Shown: piece by piece, positions 9,440 to 19,286 of the stretch
How the letters are laid out: the number at the start of each line of letters is the position of its first letter
How positions within the stretch are numbered: position 1 is the first letter of the stretch
NCBI GenBank assembly: GCA_965263365.1
Contig: OZ253672.1
Coordinates: 1,798,001 to 1,862,000, forward strand
DNA from: CANMUM01 sp965263365
GTDB lineage: Bacteria > Pseudomonadota > Alphaproteobacteria > Rhodobacterales > Rhodobacteraceae
DNA: 64,000 nt
Direction: 5' to 3'
Notes under the pieces: generated by a model
What the model saw: the letters and a program-made list of their open reading frames with translations, nothing else
Databases searched by the model: none
Told to the model about the DNA's origin: nothing
Program-made: the position numbers and the translations under genes

Positions 9440-10663
9440 CTAGTTAGTTTCGTTTAACAAATTTACTAATCTTTCAGTAGCTAGATCAGGATTTGTGATG
9501 CCTTGCTTCCATTCCATACTTAAAAAAGCTCCCATAATACCCAGTCTCTTTTGCCAACTTTGACCACCTGTCCATATTTTTTTCGTCTCCAAATTCCAGT
9601 TCTCAGATGTCTTTCTCATACAGCTATCGAGTTCCTCCATCGAAACATTCACATTTATTGGAATTCCTCCTTTTCGAAGTGCGTAATTTTTAAGCACGCC
9701 TTCATCTAATAATGCATCAACGAAATTTTGCTGCGCATTAATGACGCTCGCATCAGAGCTGTATGGTAGAACAAACCCATCCATCCCCCAAATCAGATAA
9801 TTGCTTTGAGGTGTCTTATCACAATATATGGAGTCTCTATTTTCAAACTGTGGAACTATATAGTCGCCCAAAACTTGTACAAGCGCTTCACCATTTTCGA
9901 CCTTACTCGATACTTGCTCCCAACCTAAATCAAATGAATCGTTATTTGCGTAAGGCCTAAGTTCCGAAAGAATGGAAATTATTTCGTAAATTTTATCACT
10001 TAATGGCGACACATCTCCTGAAGTGCTTTGCAACAACATAAACTCTTCTACACTCATAACTGAAGACGCAATTGAAAGAGCCAAATTTCTGACTTGCCAT
10101 TCTTGATCCGATACCGCGATTAAATTAATACCGCTTTCAGCAAGAACTTCACCGTAACCAATAAGCTCTTTCCAAGTTTCTGCAGGCTTAAGACTAAATT
10201 TATCTAAAAGAGCTTTGTTATACACGATATGGTTTTGAGTATGAATGCCCACGGGAATTGCTGCCAACTTACCATCTTTTGCAACAAGATCATAAACCTC
10301 AGGGTAAATCATCTTTTGCAGCTTTTGATCACTATCCTCTATAGTCGCAAAAATACCGTCGGCGCCCAAACTGTGCATATCTTCTTCAATGACCCATTGA
10401 ACAGCAGTAGGAGGACTTTCAATAGAGACCCTTCTCGAAAATTCATTTTGAACACCGAGAAAATTATACGGTACTGAATAATCTTGCCATTTATGCCCCT
10501 TTGCAACAACAGCCTCTTTTATGGCATCTAGCGCATGTTGCTCACTTTCTGTTTGCCACATATGAAGCACCTCTATTTCTGAGGCCTCCAGCAAACAACT
10601 AAACCCGAAAGCTGCTACCAAACCAGTACAAGATCTATAATTGAATAAGAGTTTCTGTGACAT
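9440..10663 (-). CDS. Orphan sugar-type ABC substrate-binding protein (family 1)
   Basis: A 407-residue periplasmic binding protein. The signal peptide is followed by EIEVLHMWQTESEQ, the usual beginning of glucose/mannose-type cluster B binding proteins, and later IPVGIHTQNHIVYNKALLDK. The start at 10663 has GAGGAA upstream, and an earlier in-frame ATG at 10693 adds a non-signal-like extension. No permease genes adjoin it. The nearest transporter part is the broken ATPase gene at 12.5-13.5 kb on the other strand, so this may be the last intact piece of an otherwise decayed sugar or polyol importer. It could also work with permeases encoded elsewhere. Confidence 0.82.
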   Translation of the reverse strand: MSQKLLFNYRSCTGLVAAFGFSCLLEASEIEVLHMWQTESEQHALDAIKEAVVAKGHKWQDYSVPYNFLGVQNEFSRRVSIESPPTAVQWVIEEDMHSLGADGIFATIEDSDQKLQKMIYPEVYDLVAKDGKLAAIPVGIHTQNHIVYNKALLDKFSLKPAETWKELIGYGEVLAESGINLIAVSDQEWQVRNLALSIASSVMSVEEFMLLQSTSGDVSPLSDKIYEIISILSELRPYANNDSFDLGWEQVSSKVENGEALVQVLGDYIVPQFENRDSIYCDKTPQSNYLIWGMDGFVLPYSSDASVINAQQNFVDALLDEGVLKNYALRKGGIPINVNVSMEELDSCMRKTSENWNLETKKIWTGGQSWQKRLGIMGAFLSMEWKQGITNPDLATERLVNLLNETN

Positions 10664-10929
10664 GCTAAATTCCTCGGCTAAGCTACTGACCAAAATTAAT
10701 TAAACTCAATTTCTTAAGTAGACATATCTAGGTTTTGTGAAGTATATTAAATTTGAAATAAATTTGACCAAGAAACTACGGCTCCACCGAAGAATATGAA
10801 CAAACCATTTATATAGATCAGTATTTTTTTGTCATTGAATTCGAGGGCCACAGCGAGCTAATCTAACTGTTTTTGCTCCACGCCCCTGTCCTTGTCCCTT
10901 AGAACTGATCCATTAATTTTTTACAACTC

Positions 10930-11490
10930 TGTTAAATTTGGAGGACGATTATGGCCCTGAAAAGATATGGTGAGGGTTTGGAGCGGATCACGAAGTGATG
11001 AATGATCCAGTGGATGATTTGAGCGAACAAACGGGCGGAGCCCAGAAGGCGCTTTATCCGCTGATTATTCAACATGGAAAGCCAGTATATACCAGTATAT
11101 ATACGTTCCGATAATGGGCATGAGTTCGTCTCGGAAATATTCCAAACCTGGCTCAAACGGGCCGACATCGAGCCAATTCACATCTATCCAGGACCGCCTT
11201 GGGATATGAAGAGGATCAGAAAACGATCTGGGGGACCGTTTTCGCGACGATTGGGATATGACGATTGAGATATAATGAAAGGTTCAACGGAACATTGCGC
11301 AATGAAATCTTAAACGCGAACTGGTTCCAAATCACAAAACAAGCGCAAGCGAGGATCAACTGTTGGGTCAAAGAACACAATCACATAAGAGCGCATCAGG
11401 CGCTGAATATGCGGCCGCAAATACCAGAAACTACGACCCTAAAAACTACGGCCCTAATATTGGACCAAACATAGGGGGCTTGATAAGTAA
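10930..11490 (+). mobile_element. Decayed transposase (DDE integrase-core) remnant
   Basis: Fragments of a transposase with an rve/DDE core are readable in shifting frames. A first piece at 11074-11268 has YIRSDNGHEF, which holds one catalytic Asp, and ADIEPIHIYPGPPW. A second at 11265-11474 has YNERFNGTLRNEIL, which holds the catalytic Glu, and NHIRAHQALNMRP. The reading frame changes near 11210-11265, and no intact ORF remains. The style fits the IS3/IS481 superfamily, but I cannot fix the family. Its 3' end (about 11339-11490) resembles a second fragment at 50998-51137. A possible start of an upstream frame is seen near 10953. The stretch 10694-10930 holds nothing else recognisable. Confidence 0.75.
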
Positions 11491-11499
11491 CGAAGATCA

Positions 11500-12504
11500 T
11501 CGAAGCAGAAATTGCCGGTAGGGATAAGTATTCTATATATGCGTTTCTCACAGAGGCGCTCATAACGTGCATGAATGGTTGCGGGAAACCAATCAATATT
11601 TTGTGTTGTGATAATATTCGCGCGAATGGAAAAATGCTTGCGCGAAACCTTGGTGATTATTTAGCGACCCTTGATTGCGATGATGTGAAAAAATAGGTCG
11701 CGGAAAATGTCAGTTTCCTTGTTCAATGGTGGATCGGATTACCCCCCCCGTTCGATCGATGAATTACGTGAAGATATCTTCAAGGTTGCGCCCGAATTTG
11801 CGCCGAACGCCATTCACTCTGAGGATTTTACACAATGGGTTTTGGAAGATAATTTCGTTGCGCCAATGCCCGACTTATCCATGGTGGGTGCGCAATTTGT
11901 GTCAGTTGTTGCCCCCTATGAGGAAGCAAAGATACGTATACTAAACGGAGGACATACAGCGCTTTGTTAGCTAGCCGCGCTCGCAGGTTTACAAACTTTT
12001 GATGAAATCATGTTGAATGCGAAAACGCGCGAACACTTTTATGGATTTGAGCGCGAAAATGTTTTGCCCGGAATAAATTTTGCATTACCTTTTGATAAAT
12101 CTGAGTATCTTGAACAAATCGCATGGCGCTTCTCTAACCAGGCGATTGCGGATGATCTAGCACGCATTTGCATGGACGGATATTCCAAATTTCAGATCTT
12201 TATTCGGTCGACAATTGAAAGTTGCATCAAGCAAGGTATAAAGTCGCTTTAGGCTTATGAAAGCATTGCGAGCTTGTATGTTTTTGCTCGCCGAATACAT
12301 AATGGTCAACTGAGAATGAACTATGTTGAACCTAACTGGGAGAGTCTTGAACCTCTCCTGGCAGATGGCCAAGAAAAGGCCTTTGCTTCTCATTCAGGAC
12401 TATGGTCGCATTTACCCGAAACATATCCAGAATTCACACAAAACATACAAACATCAATCAAAGGGATGGAAGAAAAATGGCAAGTCCCACGATCAGAAAC
12501 CTAA
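11500..12504 (+). pseudogene. Broken mannitol/polyol dehydrogenase family gene (MtlK/UxuB type)
   Basis: The reading frame must be pieced together. CDNIRANGKMLARNLGDY, then a stop (TAG in place of the conserved Trp), then VAENVSFP and SMVDRITPPV on either side of a C8 run near 11743 where the frame slips. Then come FTQWVLEDNF, VGAQFVSVVAPYEEAK and LNGGHTAL, with further frame changes near 11965 and 12250. These are ordered motifs of the long-chain mannitol 2-dehydrogenase / fructuronate reductase / arabinitol dehydrogenase family. The 5' part is missing, probably cut by the adjoining transposase remnant. The 3' end overlaps the start of the ATPase pseudogene, as in rhodobacterial polyol operons. 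Not functional. Confidence 0.8.
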
Positions 12505-13507
12505 AGAAAGCATACGGCAACATAGAGGTTATGCATGGCATAGACCTCGATATTGACGACGGCAAGTTTGTCCTATTTGTAGGCCCGTCAGGCTGTGGAA
12601 AATCCACATTGTTACGCATGATCGCAGTAATTGAAGATATCACTTAGGGTGACCTTCATATTGAAAACGAACGCATGAGCGACATCGCTCTTTCTAAGCG
12701 CGGTGTGGCAATGGTATTCCAAACCTATACGCTTTATACGCATATGGACGTTTACAAAAACATTGCATTTTGTCTGCGCCAAGCTAAAATGGATGAAGCG
12801 AAAATCGATAAACGCGTTCGTGCGGCTGCGGATATATTACAAATTACTGACTATCTCGACCGCACACCAAAGGCGCTTTCGGGTGGTCAACGTCAGCGTG
12901 TGGCAATCGGACGCGCAATTGTTCGTGAACCGAAAGTGTTTTTTTTGACGAGCCACTTTCCAACCTTGACGCTGCATTGCGTGTCCAAACACGCCTAGAA
13001 ATTGGTAAGCTCCATCAGCGCCTTGGTACTACGATGATTTACGTTACCCACGACCAGGTGGAGGCAATGACCTTAGCTGATAAAATTGTTGTGTTGCGTG
13101 ATGGGATTGTCGAACAAGTCGGCTCCCCTGTGGAGCTCTATGAAACGCCAGATAATATGTTCGTCGTTGGTTTCATCGGCAGCCCGAAAATGAATTTCTT
13201 TAAACCCGCTGCATTGTCAAAATCTCCAAGCAAAGTGGCGAAACGCGAATCAGATGAAGATATCATCGGCATACGTCCCGAGCATCTTATTGCGACGACA
13301 AAGACGAAATCTATTGTGACCGCAAAGTTTGAGTTGATCGAAAACTTGGGTGAATTGGTGCTCGCGCATTTTTTGACAAGCGACGGGGAAAGTTTCATCG
13401 CAAAAATAGAAACCGCTCCTGATATTGCGCTTGGTGAAGAACTTCAGTTTACTGCTGAAAATCACCGCATACATGTCTTCGATTCCAAATCGGCAAAGAG
13501 CAAGTGA
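12477..13507 (+). pseudogene. Broken ABC transporter ATPase gene (UgpC/MalK/SmoK type)
   Basis: Reads as a sugar-importer ATPase of about 343 residues with two lesions. Walker A GPSGCGKST is intact; an in-frame TAG lies at 12646-12648 just after LRMIAVIEDIT. The ABC signature LSGGQRQRVAIGRA follows. In Walker B a T8 run near 12945 has lost one base relative to the expected VFxFDEPLSNLDA, shifting the frame, after which HDQVEAMTLAD and the C-terminal regulatory domain are readable to 13507. It starts inside the 3' end of the polyol-dehydrogenase pseudogene, so the two formed one operon. Two independent lesions argue for true decay. Confidence 0.85.
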
Positions 13508-13683
13508 AATCGTTCGAATTCGTTGAGTATACTCCAGTCTCTTTTTGATAGCGAAAGAGTAAATTTAAGTCGGGTCAGATTTTTAACTTGTACGCTTTGA
13601 AAGCTTGATCTGGACTTTTGTTGTGCAAACAAATGAGTTCTGGCCAGACCCTGACTGGCAGACAAAGCTAGGAAGAACCGGCT

Positions 13684-14700
13684 TTATGTCGAACGGATAT
13701 TCTTCTGGTCGGCCAACGCTTCGAACTTAACAAGTTCAGATTGTAAAATCTCAACTCCATTTACCTTCGCGTTTTTTCGATTCTCAATTCGGATTTCACC
13801 CTGAAGTCTTGTCCCTTCTTGGGATAAGATATTTTCAAAAAGAAGCTCATAATGCGCAATCATTTCAACGGAAGGCTTTATCAAGATTATTGATTGTGAG
13901 ACATTCGGCGCATCGCCTTGCGCATTAAAAAAAGAAGATGCTTCATATCCGAAGCTAGACCCTGAGATGCCAGCTGTCATGATTTCAACGAGAAGTGCTA
14001 AACTTGCCCCTTTTGCATCACCCATTGGTAACATTGTTCCCTCTAGCGCTGCTAATGCATCCGTCGTTGGGTTTCCATTTTTATCTAGCGCCCAGCCCTC
14101 GGGAATGTCCTCATTCACCTGCGCAGCCCGCATAATTTTACCGCGAGCAACCTTAGAAAGCGAAAGGTCAATCACAAGTGGTTCGTTATTTATACGCGGA
14201 CACGCAAACGCGATTGGATTAGTTCCAAATACCGGTTTTGCGCCATTCCAAGGCGCAATCGCGGCTGGTGTATTGGCGAACATTAAAGCAATCAAACCTT
14301 GCTCGGCGTAACGCTCGACATGATGGCCTAAAACACCTGCATGATGAGAATGTGCAATTGTAATCAGCATAGCGCCGGCCGATTTCATCGATTTTTGTGT
14401 AGCGTCAAATGCACGCTCCAAAGCAGGATACGCAAAACCATAGTCAGCGTCGATCTTTAACCAATTTGTGCCCGAGAACGCTAAGGTTATAGAAGGCTCG
14501 AGATTAACTTTTTTCGACTTAACATGTGTTAAATAACTTTCGATGCGAGAAAGGCCGTGCCCCTTTTGACCATCAACTTCGGCAAGAACCAAATGCCGCG
14601 CAATTAGCTCTGAATGCTCATTTTGAACGCCGTGTTTTTTAAAAACACGAGCGACTAATTCATTGAGTTCTGAGATCGATAAAATAGCAGTGTTTGTCAT
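13684..14700 (-). CDS. comC: Malate/L-lactate dehydrogenase family enzyme, probable (R)-sulfolactate dehydrogenase
   Basis: A 338-residue NAD(P)-dependent dehydrogenase of the Ldh2/MDH2 family, which is distinct from Rossmann-type lactate dehydrogenases. Family motifs are HGLSRIESYL, AHSHHAGVLGHHVE, FGTNPIAFACP and DLSLSKVARGKIM. In DHPS/sulfolactate-degrading roseobacters a member of this family, ComC, interconverts sulfopyruvate and (R)-3-sulfolactate. Its position directly after suyB makes that role the best guess here. Ureidoglycolate or 2,3-diketogulonate reductase roles cannot be excluded from sequence alone. It is the last gene of the minus-strand cluster that starts near 19.3 kb. Confidence 0.75.
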   Translation of the reverse strand: MTNTAILSISELNELVARVFKKHGVQNEHSELIARHLVLAEVDGQKGHGLSRIESYLTHVKSKKVNLEPSITLAFSGTNWLKIDADYGFAYPALERAFDATQKSMKSAGAMLITIAHSHHAGVLGHHVERYAEQGLIALMFANTPAAIAPWNGAKPVFGTNPIAFACPRINNEPLVIDLSLSKVARGKIMRAAQVNEDIPEGWALDKNGNPTTDALAALEGTMLPMGDAKGASLALLVEIMTAGISGSSFGYEASSFFNAQGDAPNVSQSIILIKPSVEMIAHYELLFENILSQEGTRLQGEIRIENRKNAKVNGVEILQSELVKFEALADQKNIRST

Positions 14701-14730
14701 TTATAGGCGGCGCAAACGCCGCCCTCCTTT

Positions 14731-15909
14731 TTAAGCCGAACGGTAATATTTTGTCATTGAGTATTCTCTATGCCCAAGCGCTTCCGCCGCGGTGTTGCGA
14801 CCATTTGCAGTACGCCCGATCATTTCAATCAGCGCATCCCCTGCTTCATCAATTGTCATATCGCGACGAAGAATTCCCGACACATCTAAATCAATATGCT
14901 CGCTCATTGTACGAATGGTGCGCGGATTGGCCGAGATCTTGATCACAGGCACAATCGGATTTCCAACCACGTTGCCTTGCCCTGTTGGGAAAGTATGGAT
15001 CACAGCGCCACCCGCAGCCATAAGCGTCACACATTCGGCCGCCGCGGAAGAACTATCCATAAAGTAAAGTCCATTGCCAGAATTTGGCTGTTCTGCCGGC
15101 TCTAAGATATCAATGAACTGTGAAGTGCGTCCGATTTTCTCCAAATTGCCAAGCGCTTTTTCTTCAATCGTCGTCAATCCACCCAAAATATTACCTTTGG
15201 TTGGCTGACTATCAGAAAGATCATCGGTTTGATGCGCAAAAATGACATCATCTTGATAAGCTTTCCACATTTTGTACCAGCGCTCTCCAACTTTTTCATT
15301 TATCGCCCGCTTTTGGCAGATGTGCTCCGCGCCTGTAATTTCGGAGGTTTCACCAAAAAATCCTGTGATGCCTGTTGGTAAAAGCTTGTCGTACATATTG
15401 CCAACCGTCGGGCAAGATCCAAGACCCGTTGTTGTGTCGCTTTCACCGCATTTTGTTGAAATCCAAAGTTCATTAAGCGCACATTCTTCGCGCTGCAGCT
15501 CCGTGGCGTAATGGACATATTCTTTAGCAACACGTGATGCATCCATAATCGTTTTCAAATCACCATTTTGCTCAATCGAAAGTCCCGTAACAGGCTTACC
15601 TGTTGCCGCAATCCCATCGACCACACGTTGCGTCCATTCGGGTTCAATACCGATCACGACAACCGCAGCTACGTTCGGATTGCAGCCCGTGCCAATCAAT
15701 GTGCGAAAATGCACTTCGAGGTCTTCACCAAATTGCAAACGCCCGTAAGCGTGCGGAATCGCAAGTGTGCCTTTGATATTATTTGCAACCGCTTCGCATG
15801 CCGCGTTCGAGATGTCATCAAGAGGCAGGATCACCACGTGATTGCGAACCCCCACGCGACCATTATCACGACGATAACCCATTACTGTCATATTTGAAAA
15901 ATCAGCCAT
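14731..15909 (-). CDS. suyB: (2R)-sulfolactate sulfo-lyase, large subunit (UxaA/altronate-dehydratase fold)
   Basis: About 392 residues, matching the large subunit SuyB in length. Motifs include GYRRDNGRVGVRNHV, IPHAYGRLQFG, TKCGESDTTTGLGSCPTVGN and SQPTKGNILGGLTTIEEKA, all typical of the UxaA family. The split with a small SAF-domain partner directly upstream, and the HpsNOP-like neighbours, favour SuyB over altronate dehydratase. SuyAB cleaves (R)-3-sulfolactate into pyruvate and sulfite in the cytoplasm. The ATG at 15909 lies seven bases from GGAG and is preferred to the one at 15912 or the upstream in-frame starts, which overlap suyA. Confidence 0.82.
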   Translation of the reverse strand: MADFSNMTVMGYRRDNGRVGVRNHVVILPLDDISNAACEAVANNIKGTLAIPHAYGRLQFGEDLEVHFRTLIGTGCNPNVAAVVVIGIEPEWTQRVVDGIAATGKPVTGLSIEQNGDLKTIMDASRVAKEYVHYATELQREECALNELWISTKCGESDTTTGLGSCPTVGNMYDKLLPTGITGFFGETSEITGAEHICQKRAINEKVGERWYKMWKAYQDDVIFAHQTDDLSDSQPTKGNILGGLTTIEEKALGNLEKIGRTSQFIDILEPAEQPNSGNGLYFMDSSSAAAECVTLMAAGGAVIHTFPTGQGNVVGNPIVPVIKISANPRTIRTMSEHIDLDVSGILRRDMTIDEAGDALIEMIGRTANGRNTAAEALGHREYSMTKYYRSA

Positions 15910-15920
15910 CATTTGTCTCC

Positions 15921-16211
15921 TTACCAGCGTTTCGTTTTGCAATTATGTGTATGAAGATGATGCCCTTTGGCGCAGTCACCTATCATCTTTCCAATGTCCT
16001 CGCCGTATTTGTAAACCGTGTCGCCTGTTTTCAAATCTTTCAATGCGATCTTGTGCCCGATGGGTGCAGCTTGCTCAGCTTTGAGGCGGAAGGTTGAATT
16101 ATCATGAGTGACACAAACAAGCATATCAGTGCCCGCTTCTAATCCCTCCACGACCACAACACCGACACTATCCTTGTGATCATGCACGAGCAAATGTGGA
16201 ATTTCTGACAT
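15921..16211 (-). CDS. suyA: (2R)-sulfolactate sulfo-lyase, small subunit (SAF domain)
   Basis: A 96-residue SAF-domain protein, the size of SuyA. It has HLLVHDHKDSVGVVVVEGL near the N-terminus and PIGHKIALKDLKTGDTVYKYGE in the middle, a pattern shared with the N-terminal domain of altronate dehydratase, where it helps bind the sugar-acid substrate. Translation is supported by GGAG ahead of the ATG at 16211. The gap to suyB is 11 bases, so the two subunits are co-produced. Confidence 0.82.
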   Translation of the reverse strand: MSEIPHLLVHDHKDSVGVVVVEGLEAGTDMLVCVTHDNSTFRLKAEQAAPIGHKIALKDLKTGDTVYKYGEDIGKMIGDCAKGHHLHTHNCKTKRW

Positions 16212-16228
16212 ATGTTTTCTCCTCTTTG

Positions 16229-17215
16229 TCAGGGTTTCAAAATAATCTTTGGCGCAATAACTGCACCATTTAATATATCCGCAAAGGCTTGTGGGCCTTC
16301 CTCAAGTGAACGAATTTCGGCCCAATCAAGGGTTCCAAGCTGTCCTGAAAAAATCGCCTCAGCCGTCTCGCGAAAATCTTCTCGTGAATAAGTATAGCAC
16401 CCCATGAAGGTGATATCTTGTAAGGTCAAACGACGAATATCTAAGCCTTGATCGTTTGATCCAAGCCCGATATGAGCAATCACACCGCCCGGCCGAACCT
16501 TCGCACTTGCAACCGCACGCGTCTCGCCAAATCCGACGCCATCAATTACAAGATCAAACTCAGCTGGATGATCATCGACGTTTGCAAGCACATGAAATTC
16601 GAGTTGCTCGCGTAAAAACTGTGCACGTCCCTCATGAAGCTCTACAATCGTGATTTGCTCAATCCCCCAAGCTTTCAGCGCAAGCGCTGCGCCAAGACCA
16701 ATAGCGCCACCACCTTGTACGAGCGCATTTGAACCTAAGAAGTACGCGCCAAGATGTTGTTCACATTTGCGTACCGCGTGCCAGCCGCAAGCGAGTGGCT
16801 CACATAGCGCTGCAATTTCAAGCGGAATATCATCAGGAATATTTACTAAGTTACGGGTCGGGATTGCGATCATTTCGGCAAACGCGCCCGCGCGAGGTGG
16901 CATTGATATGATCTGACGATTAGGGCAGAGATTTTCTTCGCCCCTCGTGCACGCCGCGCAATGCCCACAGGTCACAAGCGGATTAACTGTCACACGCTGA
17001 CCCTTAGGTGTCCCTGACACAACTACACCCGCAGCTTCATGACCAAGTATCAAAGGCGCAGGTCTTCGCTCATCATGCCCAAGATAGGCATGCATATCAG
17101 AGCCACAAATCCCAACATACTCAACGCGCACAAGCACCTCGTCATCAGCTGGTACTGGATCAAGGACGTCTTCAAGCGCAAGTGACTTCACATCGGTATA
17201 AATCATAGCCTTCAT
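16229..17215 (-). CDS. hpsP: Zinc-type alcohol dehydrogenase, probable DHPS 2-dehydrogenase
   Basis: A 328-residue medium-chain zinc dehydrogenase. Catalytic zinc motifs are VGICGSDMHAYLG and LGHEAAGVV. The structural-zinc cysteines lie in CGHCAACTRGEENLC, and the nucleotide loop is GGGAIGLG. In the DHPS pathway HpsP works with HpsO to interconvert (S)- and (R)-2,3-dihydroxypropane-1-sulfonate through the 2-oxo compound. The order hpsP-hpsO-hpsN next to suyAB supports this role. Without that context it would be called a sorbitol/threonine-type dehydrogenase. It overlaps hpsO by four bases (ATGA). Confidence 0.72.
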   Translation of the reverse strand: MKAMIYTDVKSLALEDVLDPVPADDEVLVRVEYVGICGSDMHAYLGHDERRPAPLILGHEAAGVVVSGTPKGQRVTVNPLVTCGHCAACTRGEENLCPNRQIISMPPRAGAFAEMIAIPTRNLVNIPDDIPLEIAALCEPLACGWHAVRKCEQHLGAYFLGSNALVQGGGAIGLGAALALKAWGIEQITIVELHEGRAQFLREQLEFHVLANVDDHPAEFDLVIDGVGFGETRAVASAKVRPGGVIAHIGLGSNDQGLDIRRLTLQDITFMGCYTYSREDFRETAEAIFSGQLGTLDWAEIRSLEEGPQAFADILNGAVIAPKIILKP

Positions 17216-17964
17216 TTCGCTGTGAAACCTCCGTCAACCATGAGCACTTGACCTGTCACATAATCGGAGGCGCGAGAGCACAAAAACTGAATGGGTCCCT
17301 CCAAGTCTTCGATGTGCCCATTGCGTCCAATGCATGTTTGTTCTGCATTGCGTTTTGCGCGGGCTGGGTCAGCAAACACAGCTTCTGTTAGTTCCGTTTT
17401 GAAGAAGCCCGGACCTATGGCATTGGCAGTCACACCTTGAGATGACCAAGCTTCAGCCATAGCTCGGGTCATTTGAACAACGCCACCCTTTGACGTGCCG
17501 TACGCCATGCCACCAGGAAATGCGCGGTAACTTTGCAATGAGGCAAAATTTATGATACGCCCCCAGCCACTCTTTATCATATCTGGTGCAAAACACTGGG
17601 CCAAAAAAAATGGTGTCGAGAGGTTAAGATTAAGTGTTATATTCCAACCTTCACGGGTTACATCACTGGCGATCTCGCGCGTATTTATCCCGGCAGCACT
17701 AATCAGTATATCAGGCGCGCCGAAATGCATGCGAACTTCATCTGCAATTTCATCAATTTTGTCTTGTTCGTTAAGATCAGCCACGACATATTGCGCGTCA
17801 TTCGCGCACTCACTCACCCAAGTTTTCAAACTGTCTTCACGGCGGGCAACACCCACAATTTTTGCGCCTTGATCGCTGAGATATTTGGCGATATGCCGCC
17901 CAATACCCCCGCTCGCACCTGTCACGCAAACAATTTTACCTGAGACATCAAAAAGACTGCTCAA
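17212..17964 (-). CDS. hpsO: Short-chain dehydrogenase, probable DHPS 2-dehydrogenase
   Basis: A 250-residue classical SDR. It has the cofactor loop TGASGGIGRHIA, SAAGINTR (NAG-like), catalytic Ser in INFASLQS, the YxxxK motif YGTSK, and the C-terminal VTGQVLMVDGG. By context it is HpsO, one of two NAD-dependent DHPS 2-dehydrogenases that together invert the (S)-isomer so that HpsN can use it. It is closely packed with hpsN upstream (3-base gap) and hpsP downstream (4-base overlap). SDR sequences alone do not reveal the substrate, so the assignment rests on the neighbours. Confidence 0.72.
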   Translation of the reverse strand: MSSLFDVSGKIVCVTGASGGIGRHIAKYLSDQGAKIVGVARREDSLKTWVSECANDAQYVVADLNEQDKIDEIADEVRMHFGAPDILISAAGINTREIASDVTREGWNITLNLNLSTPFFLAQCFAPDMIKSGWGRIINFASLQSYRAFPGGMAYGTSKGGVVQMTRAMAEAWSSQGVTANAIGPGFFKTELTEAVFADPARAKRNAEQTCIGRNGHIEDLEGPIQFLCSRASDYVTGQVLMVDGGFTAK

Positions 17965-17967
17965 TGA

Positions 17968-19275
17968 TTATTCCTCCGCAGTCAGATTAAAGGTCTCATC
18001 AGGGAAGTATTTTTTAAGTCTGATGTCAGCCGTGCGGGCATGTCCTTCCATACCTTCAAGTCTAGAAATACGTGCTGTTGCTTCAGCGATTGCTTTCGCA
18101 CCTTCTCGCGTTGCGCGTTGCCATGTCACGATCTTCATGAATTTGTGAACAGAAAGTCCGCCCGTGTAGCGAGCCGCACGCGATGTTGGCAAAACATGAT
18201 TTGGCCCAGAAGCCTTATCGCCATATGCAACCGTAGTTTCTTCTCCCAAGAAAAGCGAGCCATAGCAGCGCAATCGACCAAGCCACCAGTCTAGGTCCTC
18301 AGCTTGAACGGTTAGATGTTCAGGTGCGTAGTCGTCAGAAACCTTCGCCATTTCTTCACGGCTATCACATAAAATAACTTCGGCATAATCTGCCCAAGCT
18401 TTGGCTGCATTATCTCGGTTGATCTCTGGAAGACTCGCGATATGATCTGGAACCAGTTTCATCACGCCTTCGGCCAAAAATTTATCGTCGGTCACCAGCC
18501 AAACTGGGGAGTTGTAGCCGTGCTCTGCTTGGCCAACCAAGTCCGCTGCGACGATATTCGCATCTGCCGTTTTATCGGCAAGAATTAAGCTATCGGTCGG
18601 CCCCGCAAACATATCTATGCCCACGCGACCAAAAAGGATACGTTTGGCCTCTGCAACGAATTGATTGCCCGGACCCACCAGAATATTTGCTTTCGGCAAT
18701 CTAAAAAGTCCAAAAGCCATTGAGGCAACACCTTGAACTCCACCCATCGCCAAAATCTGATCAGCTCCGCAAATATGCGCCGCGTAAATTATGGCAGGGG
18801 CAATCCCAATATCAGGGCGCGGCGGCGAACAAACGGCAATGTTATTAACGCCCGCAACTTTCGCGGTTGTAACTGTCATAATCGCCGAAGCAATGTGCGA
18901 ATAGCGTCCACCAGGCACATAACAACCCGCAGCATCAACGGGGATCACTTTTTGACCAGCGACGAAGCCTGAAAGCAACTCAGTCTCGATACTTATTAGC
19001 GTTTCTTTTTGAGCTTTGGCAAATTTACTAACGTTGTTATGGGCGAATTCAATATCACGTTTCAAACGCTCAGGAACTTTGTCGCAGGCGGCCTGAATTT
19101 CTTCAGCCGTGAGCAAAACATTGCCTTCATACTTATCGAATTTCGTAGCATACTCGCGCGCCTTTTCTTCCCCTCCTGCTTCGATATCATTCAAAATACC
19201 ATGAACAATCTCAGATACGTCACTGGCATCACTCGTGGCAGTTTTTGTGGCTTTTTTGAGGTATGTTACAGACAT
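17968..19275 (-). CDS. hpsN: HisD-like (R)-DHPS 3-dehydrogenase
   Basis: A 435-residue protein of the histidinol-dehydrogenase family in a sulfonate context. HpsN oxidises (R)-DHPS in two NAD-linked steps to (R)-sulfolactate. HisD-family zinc and catalytic residues can be recognised: Gln/His in DLVGQAEHGYNSP, Glu/His in APEHLTV, Asp in GDKASGPNHVLPT and a late His in EGHARTADIRL. YVPGGRY and VGPGNQFVAEAKR are also typical. The reading frame extends upstream to 19467, but the ATG at 19275 has GGAGAG before it and matches the family N-terminus (MSVTYLKK). A paralogue lies at 31261-32571. Confidence 0.8.
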   Translation of the reverse strand: MSVTYLKKATKTATSDASDVSEIVHGILNDIEAGGEEKAREYATKFDKYEGNVLLTAEEIQAACDKVPERLKRDIEFAHNNVSKFAKAQKETLISIETELLSGFVAGQKVIPVDAAGCYVPGGRYSHIASAIMTVTTAKVAGVNNIAVCSPPRPDIGIAPAIIYAAHICGADQILAMGGVQGVASMAFGLFRLPKANILVGPGNQFVAEAKRILFGRVGIDMFAGPTDSLILADKTADANIVAADLVGQAEHGYNSPVWLVTDDKFLAEGVMKLVPDHIASLPEINRDNAAKAWADYAEVILCDSREEMAKVSDDYAPEHLTVQAEDLDWWLGRLRCYGSLFLGEETTVAYGDKASGPNHVLPTSRAARYTGGLSVHKFMKIVTWQRATREGAKAIAEATARISRLEGMEGHARTADIRLKKYFPDETFNLTAEE

Positions 19276-19286
19276 GGTCTCTCCAG

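Noticed and set aside
10932..11168. 78-codon minus-strand frame
   Set aside because: It lies antisense to the transposase remnant and matches nothing I know.
12646..12950. Sequencing error as the cause of the ATPase lesions
   Set aside because: The T8 slip could be an error, but the separate TAG and the multiple lesions in the adjoining polyol-dehydrogenase gene point to genuine decay.
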